A DNA stretch of 64,000 nt from a virus: IMG/VR virus record IMGVR_UViG_3300033153_006411, positions 19,135 to 83,134 of that record; one strand, 5' to 3'. The position numbers and the translations under genes are program-made. This document shows, piece by piece, positions 18,397 to 27,176 of this stretch. The notes beneath the pieces are model-generated. The model saw only the letters and a program-made list of their open reading frames with translations. It did no database searches and had not been told where the DNA came from. Every line of letters starts with the position of its first letter. The stretch's first letter is position 1.

Positions 18397-18421
18397 GGTC
18401 CGTTCCTGTCAATGTACTACT

Positions 18422-18428
18422 TATTTAC
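18422..18428 (-). promoter_or_regulatory. GTAAATA putative late promoter element
   Basis: GTAAATA on the minus strand 25 nt before the fibre start at 18396. The divergent tmRNA promoter starts 8 bp away on the other strand. Confidence 0.55.
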
Positions 18429-18435
18429 GCGATAC

Positions 18436-18466
18436 TTGACACCAAACGGGATTGGGTATATAAATA
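18436..18466 (+). promoter_or_regulatory. tmRNA promoter (TTGACA-N17-TATAAATA)
   Basis: TTGACA at 18436-18441, a 17-nt spacer and TATAAA at 18459-18464, continuing as TATAAATA. The predicted start is near 18471, just before the first helix of the tmRNA acceptor piece. The same architecture precedes tRNA clusters at 52107, 57451, 58226 and, on the minus strand, 42697. Confidence 0.8.
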
Positions 18467-18470
18467 AGAT

Positions 18471-18801
18471 TACAGTTGCTTGAGCGAACCTTGGACGCTC
18501 TGCGGACGCGGGTTCGAATCCCGCCACCTCCACCACTATGGGGGTGCACCGGTTTCGACGTGGTGATGAAAGACAAGTAGTGAGACTGTCGGGTAAGATA
18601 TCCCCGAAAAGATTCAATTAAACTATCAGCAAACGATAGCTTCTATGATGGAGAGTACGCTCTCGCTGCGTAAGCAGGAGGCAGATTCTCAAGCGGTCTA
18701 AACAACCGACACATCCGAGGTGTAATGAGCCTTGTTACCAAAGTACTAGAGAAGGGCAGTTGGCGTTGACCGTGAATACGGACCACTGCCCTTCTCGTTT
18801 T
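18471..18801 (+). ncRNA. ssrA: tmRNA, circularly permuted (two-piece type)
   Basis: The acceptor piece comes first. The T arm (stem GCGGG/CCCGC, 18508-18524) and acceptor strand CACCTCC + ACCA (18525-18535) closely match the E. coli tmRNA 3' end. After only CTAT comes the 5' acceptor strand GGGGGTG (18540-18546) and the signature GGTTTCGACG. All seven acceptor pairs form with one G-U. P2 pairs form across the pieces: CAGT/ACTG and CTTG/CAAG. The tag frame 18629-18673 reads ANDSFYDGEYALAA-stop, a normal proteolysis tag. No T arm follows the tag, so this is not a standard linear gene. It rescues stalled ribosomes. Confidence 0.93.
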
Positions 18802-18802
18802 C
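18749..18802 (+). terminator. Terminator / 3' helix of tmRNA
   Basis: GAGAAGGGCAGT (18749-18760) pairs with ACTGCCCTTCTC (18785-18796), followed by GTTTTCT. A smaller hairpin CCGT/ACGG sits inside. It ends the tmRNA transcript and may remain as the last helix of the coding piece. Confidence 0.8.
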
Positions 18803-18867
18803 TACCCCTCCGAAACTCCTAAAATGATAAGTACTAATGTGAAAAAATTTACACAGGAGATTCAGTG

Positions 18868-19173
18868 ATGGCTCAAGTCAGTTATGCCACACGTAGGAAG
18901 ATTCGTATCATCGAAAAGGAACTGGGAGCCGACTGGGAAACTCAGCATGCCGGTAAATCGATTGACGCGATCTACAACATCGTTATGGGTGACTTCCGCA
19001 AAAATCTATTTTGCAAAGTAGACCCAGAGACCAAAACAAAATTAGATGAAATGGTCGAATATAATGACATGCAAATGTCATCTTTAGTTGAAAAACTCGT
19101 CCGTGAGGAGTATGATAGGTATACACATGATCGAGATGCACGTGCCGACCATCTAGCATCTCAATTTGCCTAA
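18868..19173 (+). CDS. Small DNA-binding-like protein (ribbon-helix-helix type, tentative)
   Basis: 101 residues. The segment KTKLDEMVEYNDMQMSSLVEKLVREEYDRY resembles the helical part of ribbon-helix-helix repressors. CAGGAG lies about 8 nt before the ATG. It is the first gene after the tmRNA on the plus strand. No experimental family match can be claimed. Confidence 0.6.
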   Translation: MAQVSYATRRKIRIIEKELGADWETQHAGKSIDAIYNIVMGDFRKNLFCKVDPETKTKLDEMVEYNDMQMSSLVEKLVREEYDRYTHDRDARADHLASQFA

Positions 19174-19197
19174 TTAATCCGATTCGGAGTTTGGCCT

Positions 19198-19437
19198 ATG
19201 AAAGAAACAGCCCCCTGCCCATGGTGTGATGATGGAGGAAGGCCGTTTCTTTACCTTTCTCGTAAGCCGTTCATGTCATACGCTATGCAATGTAATGTTT
19301 GCTTTTCTCGCGGTCCTCATGTTATTATCAAAGAACGCGACCCCCGTCTGAAAATGAAGGACAGGGAGAAACTTGTCAAACAAGCTCAAGACGAGGCTAC
19401 CGAGAAATGGAACGAGTTATATGAGAAATCCGGCTAG
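19198..19437 (+). CDS. Lar-like zinc-ribbon protein
   Basis: 79 residues. CPWC near the N-terminus and a second CNVC about 25 residues on, followed by a Gly-Pro and a C-terminal W-containing helix (EATEKWNELY), match Lar-type restriction-alleviation zinc proteins. In Rac prophage Lar modulates EcoK restriction; whether this relative does so is unknown. CGGAG precedes the start. Confidence 0.7.
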   Translation: MKETAPCPWCDDGGRPFLYLSRKPFMSYAMQCNVCFSRGPHVIIKERDPRLKMKDREKLVKQAQDEATEKWNELYEKSG

Positions 19438-19654
19438 AATGCACACCATCATGGGACTGTTGGCTCAGCTATGGGGAAAGAATCCCGACATGAGATTAGT
19501 TCAACTCTGCTACTACGTAGAAGCCGAAAGTGCCAAGCGTTGCGGAGCCGAACCCCGCTCTGATATTTTCTACCTTGACGATGATGACTTTCTGGAGCAA
19601 CTTCAGATTATCCTTGAGAAAGAAATCAAACCAGTTGACCCGTTCTTCATTTAA
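19421..19654 (+). CDS. Conserved small phage protein
   Basis: About 77 residues. The pattern LLAQLWGKNPDMRLVQLCYYV then DIFYLDDDDFLEQL matches a small conserved family found in phages and prophages, role unknown. The start at 19421 overlaps the Lar-like gene; ATGs at 19439 and 19451 are alternatives. Confidence 0.65.
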   Translation: MRNPARMHTIMGLLAQLWGKNPDMRLVQLCYYVEAESAKRCGAEPRSDIFYLDDDDFLEQLQIILEKEIKPVDPFFI

Positions 19655-19669
19655 GTCTATATTCCGGCA

Positions 19670-20092
19670 ATGGAACAACTAATAGATTTAATGTATCTCG
19701 ACGAGCTTGACCCATCTGGGGTCATCTACCCAACCGAAGTGGTCGCTCGTGCCGTTCAAGAAATCGAGAAACGTATCAACAAGACCGACGGAATTCTCGG
19801 CGAATGCAGTATACCCGTAGGAACCGATTTCTATGCAACCCCTGATATTAGATATCAATCCATTGATATGGGTCGGGTCAGTCATATTGTTCGGCACGTA
19901 TGGATAGAGAAGAACAGGCTAAAGTGCAAAGTGAAGTTGTTAGGGCAGTATGCCCAAATCCGCGAGTTAATGCCAGTCGCGTTCGAAGGAATTCCGCGAG
20001 CCATTGGTGCAATCGAGGGCAGCGGTAAGGAAAAGGTGTGTACAGAGTACACCCTTATTACGGTAGACCTAGCAATGACGGAGCTTGAATAA
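19670..20092 (+). CDS. Conserved phage protein, prohead-protease-like fold (weak)
   Basis: 140 residues. GILGECSIP, then RVSHIVRHVWIEKNRLKCKVKLL and GIPRAIGAI follow the order of strands in prohead-protease-like (S78-type) domains, but the usual catalytic Ser is absent at the expected place. It could be an inactive homologue. Its stop overlaps the next start (TAATG). Confidence 0.45.
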   Translation: MEQLIDLMYLDELDPSGVIYPTEVVARAVQEIEKRINKTDGILGECSIPVGTDFYATPDIRYQSIDMGRVSHIVRHVWIEKNRLKCKVKLLGQYAQIRELMPVAFEGIPRAIGAIEGSGKEKVCTEYTLITVDLAMTELE

Positions 20093-20607
20093 TGAGTTTA
20101 ATGATGAATGATAAAAATCAATTTGTATTTCCGACTGAGGTGATTAATGATCTAGAAATCCTTGCCAGAGACCGATGTGTGGTGAAACGGGATGGCGGAG
20201 TTTCTAATCGGCGTATTGATGCCAACAGAACAGATTTTGATGTAGATTATCTGGGTGTACAAGCTGAATATTGTTTCTCTATTTTATTTGATGTTGATAT
20301 GCATCATGAGGTAGGTGCCCTGTCCGGCGACTCTGGAAAACATGATTATGTAATTGATGGAGTTACTTTCGGAGTTAAAGGTGCCTTCGCGAATGCAAAA
20401 TATCTACTTGTGCCAAAGCACCAGTACCCAGTGAGTGCGGACGTGTTGGTTATGTTCCGGCATGTCTCAAAAAGAATGATGGTTTGTCATGGATATACTA
20501 CTGGTGACAACTTCATGGAACATCACATATGGAAAGATTTAGGATATGGAAGTGATGCTGTTATGCACGTATCAAAGTTGAACCCAATCAGTGAACTTAT
20601 TGATTAG
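20092..20607 (+). CDS. PD-(D/E)XK nuclease-like protein (tentative)
   Basis: 171 residues. YLGVQAEYCFS (a helix with Glu), GDSGKHDYVIDG and FGVKG are spaced like the E, D and ExK elements of restriction-type nucleases, with Val in place of the second acidic residue. A second protein with similar layout is encoded at 62346. Confidence 0.5.
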   Translation: MSLMMNDKNQFVFPTEVINDLEILARDRCVVKRDGGVSNRRIDANRTDFDVDYLGVQAEYCFSILFDVDMHHEVGALSGDSGKHDYVIDGVTFGVKGAFANAKYLLVPKHQYPVSADVLVMFRHVSKRMMVCHGYTTGDNFMEHHIWKDLGYGSDAVMHVSKLNPISELID

Positions 20608-20615
20608 GTGTAAAT

Positions 20616-20828
20616 ATGCCTATCTATGAATACGAATGTAAGGCTTGTGATAAGCGTTCTGAGTTTATCCAAAAGTTCGATTCCGCCCCCAAACGGAAAT
20701 GCCCACGGTGCGGCGAACTAAAACTCAAAAAGGTGATTTCCCGTAGTTCCTTTCAGTTGAAAGGGTCTGGGTGGTATGAGACCGATTTTAAGAATAAGTC
20801 TGGAGGTTCAGATAATGAAAAACACTAA
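20616..20828 (+). CDS. FmdB-type zinc-ribbon protein
   Basis: 70 residues. Starts MPIYEYECKACDKRSE and has CPRCG near residue 37, the standard FmdB/CxxC putative regulatory zinc ribbon. The C-terminal tail is polar. It overlaps the acyl carrier protein start by 14 nt. Confidence 0.85.
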   Translation: MPIYEYECKACDKRSEFIQKFDSAPKRKCPRCGELKLKKVISRSSFQLKGSGWYETDFKNKSGGSDNEKH

Positions 20829-21048
20829 AGATACCGTGATGAACATGATCGCGGAACAAATGGGGATGCCCGTAGACGCTATAGAAACCACCCACAGAAT
20901 GGTTGATGATTTGGGAGCAGATTCGCTTCACGTCGTCGAGCTAATCATGGGATTGGAAGAAGAGTTCGAAATCGAAGTAGATGATGATGAATTCGACAAA
21001 TGCACTACTGTCCAACAAATAATTGATTATGTGAGCCTTGACTCCTGA
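20815..21048 (+). CDS. Acyl carrier protein
   Basis: 77 residues, strongly acidic. The phosphopantetheine site is DDLGADSLHVVEL with Ser37, and the four-helix length is normal. The ATG at 20815 follows TGGAGG. ACPs carry acyl chains for fatty-acid or lipid A synthesis. A phage copy could feed or divert host acyl groups. The membrane desaturase in this window acts on acyl chains too, but no direct link is visible. Confidence 0.92.
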   Translation: MKNTKDTVMNMIAEQMGMPVDAIETTHRMVDDLGADSLHVVELIMGLEEEFEIEVDDDEFDKCTTVQQIIDYVSLDS

Positions 21049-21094
21049 TCAGTTAGGTTATATGTTGATAGGATAGTAATAGAGGCAAACCCTA

Positions 21095-21640
21095 ATGCGC
21101 TGGTGGATTCCCGTATCCAAAATCTGTAAGTTCCTTTCGTGGACAACCGAAGAGGATGGTATAACACATCAACACGGTTTGTACCGGCTCATAACCGACA
21201 GGGAGATGAGCGAGCCGTATCTACATCGGTATTATCTCCTGAGCACCAGATGGTTGAAGCACTGGTTCCCAAAACTCTCCTACCGACTAGTGTTGCACAA
21301 GTGTGTGCGATCCGATGCTGATGGTCTCCATGATCACCCATGGGCTTGGAAGTCGAAAATACTCGACGGCGGTTATTGGGAATCCATCCCACGCTTATCA
21401 GAGGCAGACCCCGATTTCGAAACCTCAAGGGAGACCGCGAGGGTGTGGCGTGATCCGAAGGATGGATGGCGCAAAGGAAGTGCACTCGCGTACCATCGGC
21501 TCGAATTGCCCCATGAAGGTGCAGAATCATGGTCTCTATTTCTAATGGGGCCGAAGGAAAAGGATTGGGGATTTCAAGATCGCCACGGTGTTTGGGTTCA
21601 GTGGGAAGAATACATTCACAACCGGCACCTATATCTATAA
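21095..21640 (+). CDS. Cupin-like phage protein
   Basis: 181 residues. DGLHDHPWAWKSKILDGGYWE contains two His close together before a Gly-rich turn, and HRLEL follows about 60 residues later, the layout of a cupin metal site. GAGG lies upstream of the ATG. The substrate is unknown. Confidence 0.65.
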   Translation: MRWWIPVSKICKFLSWTTEEDGITHQHGLYRLITDREMSEPYLHRYYLLSTRWLKHWFPKLSYRLVLHKCVRSDADGLHDHPWAWKSKILDGGYWESIPRLSEADPDFETSRETARVWRDPKDGWRKGSALAYHRLELPHEGAESWSLFLMGPKEKDWGFQDRHGVWVQWEEYIHNRHLYL

Positions 21641-21882
21641 TGACCAAGATCACATTACTGCAATTGGAGGTCGTCGAGTATGAAGATGCGGCTGATCTAG
21701 AGCGGCTTATTAAATTTCATAGGGACATGCTGTCTAAGGCAATCGACGACCTGAAGAACCCGAAGACCGATGCCATTATAAGCGCCGTTGCTTATAATCT
21801 GGTACATCTGATGCGAGAGCTACAGAAAAACAAACGGCAACGGGCTAAGCTGCTAGTACTCGACGGTGGCAAAAAAGACTAG
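21640..21882 (+). CDS. Small helical hypothetical protein
   Basis: 80 residues, helical and charged. The start overlaps the cupin-like stop (TAATG). No family recognised. Confidence 0.6.
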   Translation: MTKITLLQLEVVEYEDAADLERLIKFHRDMLSKAIDDLKNPKTDAIISAVAYNLVHLMRELQKNKRQRAKLLVLDGGKKD

Positions 21883-21948
21883 ACAAATCCGAAAACTTTA
21901 TGTTAGACTTCTCTTACATTTTGAATCAAATTATAAGAGGATGTATAC

Positions 21949-23391
21949 ATGTCATCAGACGCTAGCGACGAAGATATTGCACGTGCCAAAGCGGAGACAG
22001 AGTTTCTAGTCACGCCTTCCCAATTATATCAAACACTGGAACACTGCCTTTCCGCAGTCACCCCAGAAGGACAACCCAAAGAACAAGCGAACGTGATGGT
22101 ATGGGGTGCCATGGGTATCGGTAAGACCGATGTCTGTCGTACTCTCGGCGTGCCATGGGGCATGCGCATAGTTTCCCTCCACCTTCCACAGTACGACCCT
22201 ACTGACCTAAAAGGCATTCCGATATTTCTTGATGACAAGGGCAACACTCTTGCTGAAACGGATTCCAAAGGTAAGGTTCGCTGGATACCTTCCAGTTATC
22301 TCCCACAATTCATCAACCGTATTATTGATGAAGAATGCACCGAAGCAACCTTCGTATTTGATTGGCCAGATGCCGAGCAAATCATGGTTCACCTTTATTC
22401 GCCTGATGGTAAGATTATTTGCCGTGCGAATGATCAGATGCAGGGCGATCTTGGTTTGGACAAATACACGGTTGATATCGATTCCATTAAGGGAACTGTA
22501 ATGGTACGTGGTGACCTCCAGAAGGGAGCCCGAATCCACGTCATCGACAAAGCCATCATCTTCCTTGATGAGCTTTCCGCCGCCGTACCTGAAGTACAGA
22601 ACGCTGCTCTCCAGTTGGTACTGGACAAGCGTGTCGGTGAATATGACGTTCCTCCTTTTACTCCGCTGATTGCCGCTGGTAATCGTGAATCGGATCAGGC
22701 TTTCGTAAGCCCGATGTCCATGCCCCTGTGTAACAGGTTCATGCACCTTCGCCTCATTCACTCTGTGGAAGACTGGATGGACTGGGCTGTCATCAAACGC
22801 ATCGATCCTTCAATCCTTGGTTACATCCAGTGGAAGAAGCATCACCTGTTTCATTTCGAGCCCGACACTATCACCGAGGGTGATTGTGGTTTCCCCACAC
22901 CTCGTTCGTGGGCTAAGCTCAGTGAGCAAATGAAAGGAATGGACGGATTACCAGAGTCGATTCAGGCTGCAATCATTACTGGTTACATCGGTAAGGCTAT
23001 CGGTCAGCAGTTCATCGAACACCGAAAGATAGCACATAAGCTGCCTTCTACGGACGAAATTCTTCAGGGTAAGGAACCCGATATCCCTGACGACTTGAAT
23101 GTTGGAGCCAAGTACCACCTTGCCTTGGGTCTGTGCTATGCACTTGCTGATTACCATGCCAAGTACTTCGACGAAGAACTCGGTAATGATGCGGAGTTCC
23201 AATGCAAAGAATGGCAGACAGCAGCCAACTCGTTCTGCAACTTCATCCACGATAATTTAGGTAAGGAGATGACGGTACTGTGTGTACACGTTGCCTCCCG
23301 TCATTTGGATATTTCATTCGTGAAATTCCGAAGCCCTAAGTTTACAGCCTTCGCCAAGAAGTATCGGAACATCATCCGCAGGACTATCTAA
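21949..23391 (+). CDS. MoxR-like AAA+ ATPase
   Basis: 480 residues. Walker A GAMGIGKTD (near 54-62), Walker B IIFLDELS near 205, and sensor-1 region IAAGN near 240 are clear. The next gene encodes a VWA-domain protein with a metallopeptidase-like region, the standard MoxR/VWA pairing, in which the ATPase acts as a chaperone on a metal-loaded or assembled target. An upstream TTATAAGAGGATG leader supplies the ribosome site. Confidence 0.88.
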   Translation: MSSDASDEDIARAKAETEFLVTPSQLYQTLEHCLSAVTPEGQPKEQANVMVWGAMGIGKTDVCRTLGVPWGMRIVSLHLPQYDPTDLKGIPIFLDDKGNTLAETDSKGKVRWIPSSYLPQFINRIIDEECTEATFVFDWPDAEQIMVHLYSPDGKIICRANDQMQGDLGLDKYTVDIDSIKGTVMVRGDLQKGARIHVIDKAIIFLDELSAAVPEVQNAALQLVLDKRVGEYDVPPFTPLIAAGNRESDQAFVSPMSMPLCNRFMHLRLIHSVEDWMDWAVIKRIDPSILGYIQWKKHHLFHFEPDTITEGDCGFPTPRSWAKLSEQMKGMDGLPESIQAAIITGYIGKAIGQQFIEHRKIAHKLPSTDEILQGKEPDIPDDLNVGAKYHLALGLCYALADYHAKYFDEELGNDAEFQCKEWQTAANSFCNFIHDNLGKEMTVLCVHVASRHLDISFVKFRSPKFTAFAKKYRNIIRRTI

Positions 23392-23392
23392 C

Positions 23393-24835
23393 ATGCAATT
23401 GCATGAATTCGATGCGACTATCCTCGGAATAGCCGAGAGTGAGGAACAGTCTAACAAGTTTGTTCCTCCTCCGCGACGGTTCCGTAAGGATGAGTTCGCC
23501 GACGAGGATGCTTACAATGATCTCATCGTTGCCAAATCTCAGCTTCTTAAAGAATTCCCGTTTTGGGGAATTCTTGGGCTGACGGTGGTATTGGTCGAGC
23601 GTCCCGATGACGAATTACCAACGCTTGCCACTGATGGTATGCACATTTTCTACAACGCGAATTTCACAAAAAAACTCACAAAGGGTGAACGTGTTTTCGC
23701 CATAGCCCACGAACTGTTTCATGGTCTATACGATCACGCTGGCAACAACAGCCGCTTCGAACATTATACCGGTATCAATATGAAACGGTTGTTCGAAGAG
23801 GGCGATCAGGAAAAGATAAAAGAAGGGATGAGGCTGAAAATGCTTTGGAACTTTGCCGCCGACTTTATAGTTAATGGCGGACTGGTCGAAGCCCACGTTG
23901 GTGAATTCATCAAGACAATCAATATCCTTTACGATGACGAATATCTTGGTTGGGCGGTCGAAGATGTTTACGATGACCTCCTGAAGAATCCTGAAAAGAT
24001 TCCACAGGACGCACAGTGCCTAGACGAACACATCGAAGTTGAGGTTGTGTCTGACGAGGAAGCTGCCAAGGCCAAGGAAGAAGGGAAAGACGGCGAAGGC
24101 AACAGATTCGTCATGGGAGAATCCGAATACGAGAAATTGAAATACGAGTGGAAAGAAACCATGATCTCTGCCGCTGCTGCTCAGAAGGAACACGAGCAAC
24201 GCGAATCGACTGCTGCCGGTTGTATCCCTACAGCCATTCAACGCCTTATAGACGAACTGGCGAAGCCGAAGGTGAACTGGAGGCAGGCATTGCGCCGTGC
24301 GGTCCAACGAATCATCCACCGACGGTATTCGTACAAGTCTCCAAACAAGGGGCTCTTCAGTCGTGGCATCACAATCCCGGGTTTCCGTGATTCTGTAAAC
24401 AAGCTGGATGTTGCTATCTTCGTCGATACCTCTGGTTCCGTTAGTGAGGCACAGTTAACCGCATTTATTTCCGAATTCAAAGGCATGATGGACGCATTCC
24501 CGCGTTACAAAATCCACGCTCACTGTTTCGACGGTGCTGTCTGTGAAGAGAGTATTGTCAAGCTGGAGAAAAGCCATGGGCAAGATGGTTGGGACCACAT
24601 CCGTAAATTCATTAATCGTATTTCCGGTGGTGGTGGTACAGACTTCCAATGCAACTGGGATTACCTCAAGGAACACAATATTAAGCCACGCATGATCATC
24701 ATGTTGACGGACGGTTATCCGTGCGGTGGTTGGGGTGACCCCCGATGGGCTCCTACCATATTCTTCATGATGGGGAATGGTAGATCAATCAAGGCACCGT
24801 TCGGAGCAACGATTCATTACGAAGACTTCCAATGA
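23393..24835 (+). CDS. VWA-like protein with metallopeptidase domain (DUF2201 type)
   Basis: 480 residues. The N-terminal domain has HELFHGLYDHA (HExxH-like, near residue 107). The C-terminal VWA domain has the MIDAS DTSGSVSE near residue 345 and a later GGGGTDF and LTDG. It begins 2 nt after the MoxR gene and its stop overlaps the next gene. In cells such pairs mature or remodel protein complexes; the phage target is unknown. Confidence 0.88.
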   Translation: MQLHEFDATILGIAESEEQSNKFVPPPRRFRKDEFADEDAYNDLIVAKSQLLKEFPFWGILGLTVVLVERPDDELPTLATDGMHIFYNANFTKKLTKGERVFAIAHELFHGLYDHAGNNSRFEHYTGINMKRLFEEGDQEKIKEGMRLKMLWNFAADFIVNGGLVEAHVGEFIKTINILYDDEYLGWAVEDVYDDLLKNPEKIPQDAQCLDEHIEVEVVSDEEAAKAKEEGKDGEGNRFVMGESEYEKLKYEWKETMISAAAAQKEHEQRESTAAGCIPTAIQRLIDELAKPKVNWRQALRRAVQRIIHRRYSYKSPNKGLFSRGITIPGFRDSVNKLDVAIFVDTSGSVSEAQLTAFISEFKGMMDAFPRYKIHAHCFDGAVCEESIVKLEKSHGQDGWDHIRKFINRISGGGGTDFQCNWDYLKEHNIKPRMIIMLTDGYPCGGWGDPRWAPTIFFMMGNGRSIKAPFGATIHYEDFQ

Positions 24836-25698
24836 TCGATGTCCAATCCCTATTTCCTGAACTGGAAGGTTCCATTGTAACCTTCACTGGTGAGACAATC
24901 ACGGTCATGGTGCGTCACCGCGACACCCTTAGCTTTGAACTGAAGAAAGCAATGAGCCACCGAACGAAATGTCCGATGCATTTCATGATTCAGACAAAAA
25001 CTGAATTCAAGCAAGAATGGTGGATGGACGGTTCTATATACAACCCCTTCGGTGCTGCCATACAAACCATCACCAATACGGATTATTTGGAACATCATTA
25101 TAACAAGGCTGGTCAATTGGCTTGTGAGTATGGTCCGGCGAAAATAGAACACCGTTACGGAAAACATTACAGGGAAGAATGGCGCAATTTGAAAGGACAA
25201 CCCCACCGCGATGGTGGACCGGCATTAACCGAAGTGGAATATTACTCCCCACCAGTTTCGGGGAAAGCGGAGATCACTCAGCGGGTATTCACGTGGTGCC
25301 AGCGCGGGGAGCCATCGAATGGCGACTCATGGGCGGATCAGATTGATCTCTCGGGGACAGAAACGATTAAGAAAACGCCAGACGGATTCATACGAACGTT
25401 GGAGATGACAGAACGTCAACTAACGTGGTACCAAGATGGGCAGAAACACCGAACCGACGGACCAGCGGGCATAATTTTCCACGACTTCAAAGAAATTGAG
25501 AAAGGTGGGAAAATTAGATGGACGTGGGGTAGTTGGGACATGGATTGGTGCATTAAGGGAAAGATTATACCAACCGGAAAAATACTGAAGTGGGCTAAAG
25601 CAGCCTCGATTAAAATGTGGAACGAGCCTTGTTACGACAAGTCTGTGTTCCGAAACCCTGAAGATGAATTTCATTTCATCACTGACTTTGCGGAGTAA
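24832..25698 (+). CDS. Repeat protein with HRxDGPA-type motifs
   Basis: 288 residues. At least three imperfect repeats resemble the phage pattern Trp/Tyr...G..HR.dGPA: GQPHRDGGPALTE, GQKHRTDGPAGI and a variant ACEYGPAKIE, each preceded by a beta strand. Such repeats occur in large phages and look MORN-like. It overlaps the VWA gene by 4 nt. Confidence 0.65.
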   Translation: MIDVQSLFPELEGSIVTFTGETITVMVRHRDTLSFELKKAMSHRTKCPMHFMIQTKTEFKQEWWMDGSIYNPFGAAIQTITNTDYLEHHYNKAGQLACEYGPAKIEHRYGKHYREEWRNLKGQPHRDGGPALTEVEYYSPPVSGKAEITQRVFTWCQRGEPSNGDSWADQIDLSGTETIKKTPDGFIRTLEMTERQLTWYQDGQKHRTDGPAGIIFHDFKEIEKGGKIRWTWGSWDMDWCIKGKIIPTGKILKWAKAASIKMWNEPCYDKSVFRNPEDEFHFITDFAE

Positions 25699-25702
25699 AA
25701 TT

Positions 25703-25894
25703 ATGAACGTACAAGATTTCACGGTAACCGAACGTGTTGATGGCGAACGGCGAGCGTGTACCGATGGTTTGCGAATTAACATGACTAAGGAGTATGCCGA
25801 ATCATTGCTAATCATTTTGAAAACGGAACTATTGGACAAAACCAAACACGAAGTGGATATCTGTCTATTTGGTGAGATAGCGCTTGACTACTAA
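25703..25894 (+). CDS. Small hypothetical protein
   Basis: 63 residues, no family recognised. It follows the repeat-protein gene after 4 nt and ends before a hairpin-rich convergent intergenic region. Confidence 0.55.
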   Translation: MNVQDFTVTERVDGERRACTDGLRINMTKEYAESLLIILKTELLDKTKHEVDICLFGEIALDY

Positions 25895-25895
25895 C

Positions 25896-25944
25896 ACGCC
25901 AGAAGTGGCGAATTAAGTCCAAATAAGGCGATAATTCGCCAACT
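25896..25944. terminator. Convergent intergenic hairpins
   Basis: CGCC/GGCG makes one small hairpin and GGCGAATTA (25909-) pairs with TAATTCGCC about 20 nt later. The gap separates convergent genes, so a bidirectional termination function is likely, although no T-run is strong. Confidence 0.45.
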
Positions 25945-25952
25945 AAGGCGAG

Positions 25953-26594
25953 TTAACCGAACTGCTTTTTGGCTGCACTGGCAATCTCGCCAGAGTGAAA
26001 TGGCAGAACACGTAGAACACGATTAAGGTGCTTGCACGTTATTCCTCGCTCACTAGGATTACGCTCACGCGGATATCGCTCTTCAGGATAGATCGCAGCA
26101 TCTAGTACCGTACACATGTACTGGTAACCCCAATACAGGAACGACGGACACGTACAATGCATCTTGATGTTTCCCGCCCACAGCAACATACGAGCACGTT
26201 CTGAGAAATTCAAATCTGGGTCTGATGCTATTTCCTCCCAGTCTTCAAATTGAATGCTGTTGGTGTAGCGGATACGATTGCTCTCGCTGTTTGAAGAGTT
26301 GACGTGGAAGTTCATTACATCGTCTGGCTGGAATCCAACAAACCTAATACCGGTTAGTTCATCTGCTCTGATTTTCTGACTCAAGAAACTACCATCAACC
26401 AACGAGCCGATTTCCTTATAAGTGGCTTCGTTCAGGGTAGCGACTGTTCGCATCGGGACACTAATGTAGGGACTGTGTTGCTGGCACACCGCAGAGTGCC
26501 GAGTGTAGTCAACATTTTCTACGATGGTATTAGAACCATGGTATCCCCATTGTCCCCGTAGTACTGGTCGGTTCTGTAACTTCGATACCTGCAT
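25953..26594 (-). CDS. Conserved phage protein with CxC...C...H zinc-like motif
   Basis: 213 residues. Near the C-terminus CTCPSF, then PSERGITCKHLNRVL give a C-x-C...C-x-H arrangement like a SWIM zinc finger with an insert. I have the impression of similar motifs in virion proteins of large phages, but cannot name one. It lies just downstream of the endolysin gene in one operon. Confidence 0.6.
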   Translation of the reverse strand: MQVSKLQNRPVLRGQWGYHGSNTIVENVDYTRHSAVCQQHSPYISVPMRTVATLNEATYKEIGSLVDGSFLSQKIRADELTGIRFVGFQPDDVMNFHVNSSNSESNRIRYTNSIQFEDWEEIASDPDLNFSERARMLLWAGNIKMHCTCPSFLYWGYQYMCTVLDAAIYPEERYPRERNPSERGITCKHLNRVLRVLPFHSGEIASAAKKQFG

Positions 26595-26596
26595 GA

Positions 26597-27142
26597 TTAA
26601 TCTACCGACAAGATGAATGAGTTAGCACGGTTCATCCAACCTTTGCGGAACTTCTCCTGCGTTGGGTTGTTAGCGATGATCTTCTCATAGAATGCCTTGC
26701 GCTCCTCGACCATGGCGTTCTGAAAATATGGACCCATTGCGTCTTGAGCCTTCTTGGCAGCGTCACGAGTCATCGGCCCCATGCCACCATCGACACCAAG
26801 AGTTCCGAAGCCAGCCTTATTTATGGTCTTCTGGAGAATCTTCACAGCGCGACCCGGTCCGTGATTGACAGCCATGTCAAATACGAATACCTGTGGGTGT
26901 GGGAACACGAGCCAATCAATCTTCGGCTTCTTTAGGTAACGTGTATCATAGATGTCCCGAGCTTCATCCTCGGTGAGGTTCTTCACGTCATCCACCGAAA
27001 CGGGGTGACCGCGCCATTCAGTCAAGGTCTGCTGTGTCACACCCAGATTGGTCGCCCCACCTTTGTCTGCGGGATCGTTGACGAATCCACCCTCATGTTT
27101 TAAAATAATGTTCTTAATTGGGTCATCGTATACATTACTCAT
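26597..27142 (-). CDS. Endolysin, glycosyl hydrolase 108 family
   Basis: 181 residues. The N-terminal catalytic domain has HEGGFVNDPADKGG with Glu17 as the expected acid, then GVTQQTL and the DMAVNHGPGRA segment. The C-terminal part (GVDGGMGPMTRDAAK) is a peptidoglycan-binding-3 type domain. No signal peptide is seen, so export would need a holin. No holin is identified in this window. A GTAAATA element lies 34 nt upstream. Confidence 0.92.
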   Translation of the reverse strand: MSNVYDDPIKNIILKHEGGFVNDPADKGGATNLGVTQQTLTEWRGHPVSVDDVKNLTEDEARDIYDTRYLKKPKIDWLVFPHPQVFVFDMAVNHGPGRAVKILQKTINKAGFGTLGVDGGMGPMTRDAAKKAQDAMGPYFQNAMVEERKAFYEKIIANNPTQEKFRKGWMNRANSFILSVD

Positions 27143-27176
27143 GATATTTCCTTGAATTGATTGGGAGTTATGTCTA

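Noticed and set aside
18459-18535. Separate tRNA gene before the tmRNA
   Set aside because: The T arm and CCA are present but there is no matching 5' acceptor, D or anticodon arm upstream. The only pairing 5' strand lies downstream at 18540, as in a permuted tmRNA.
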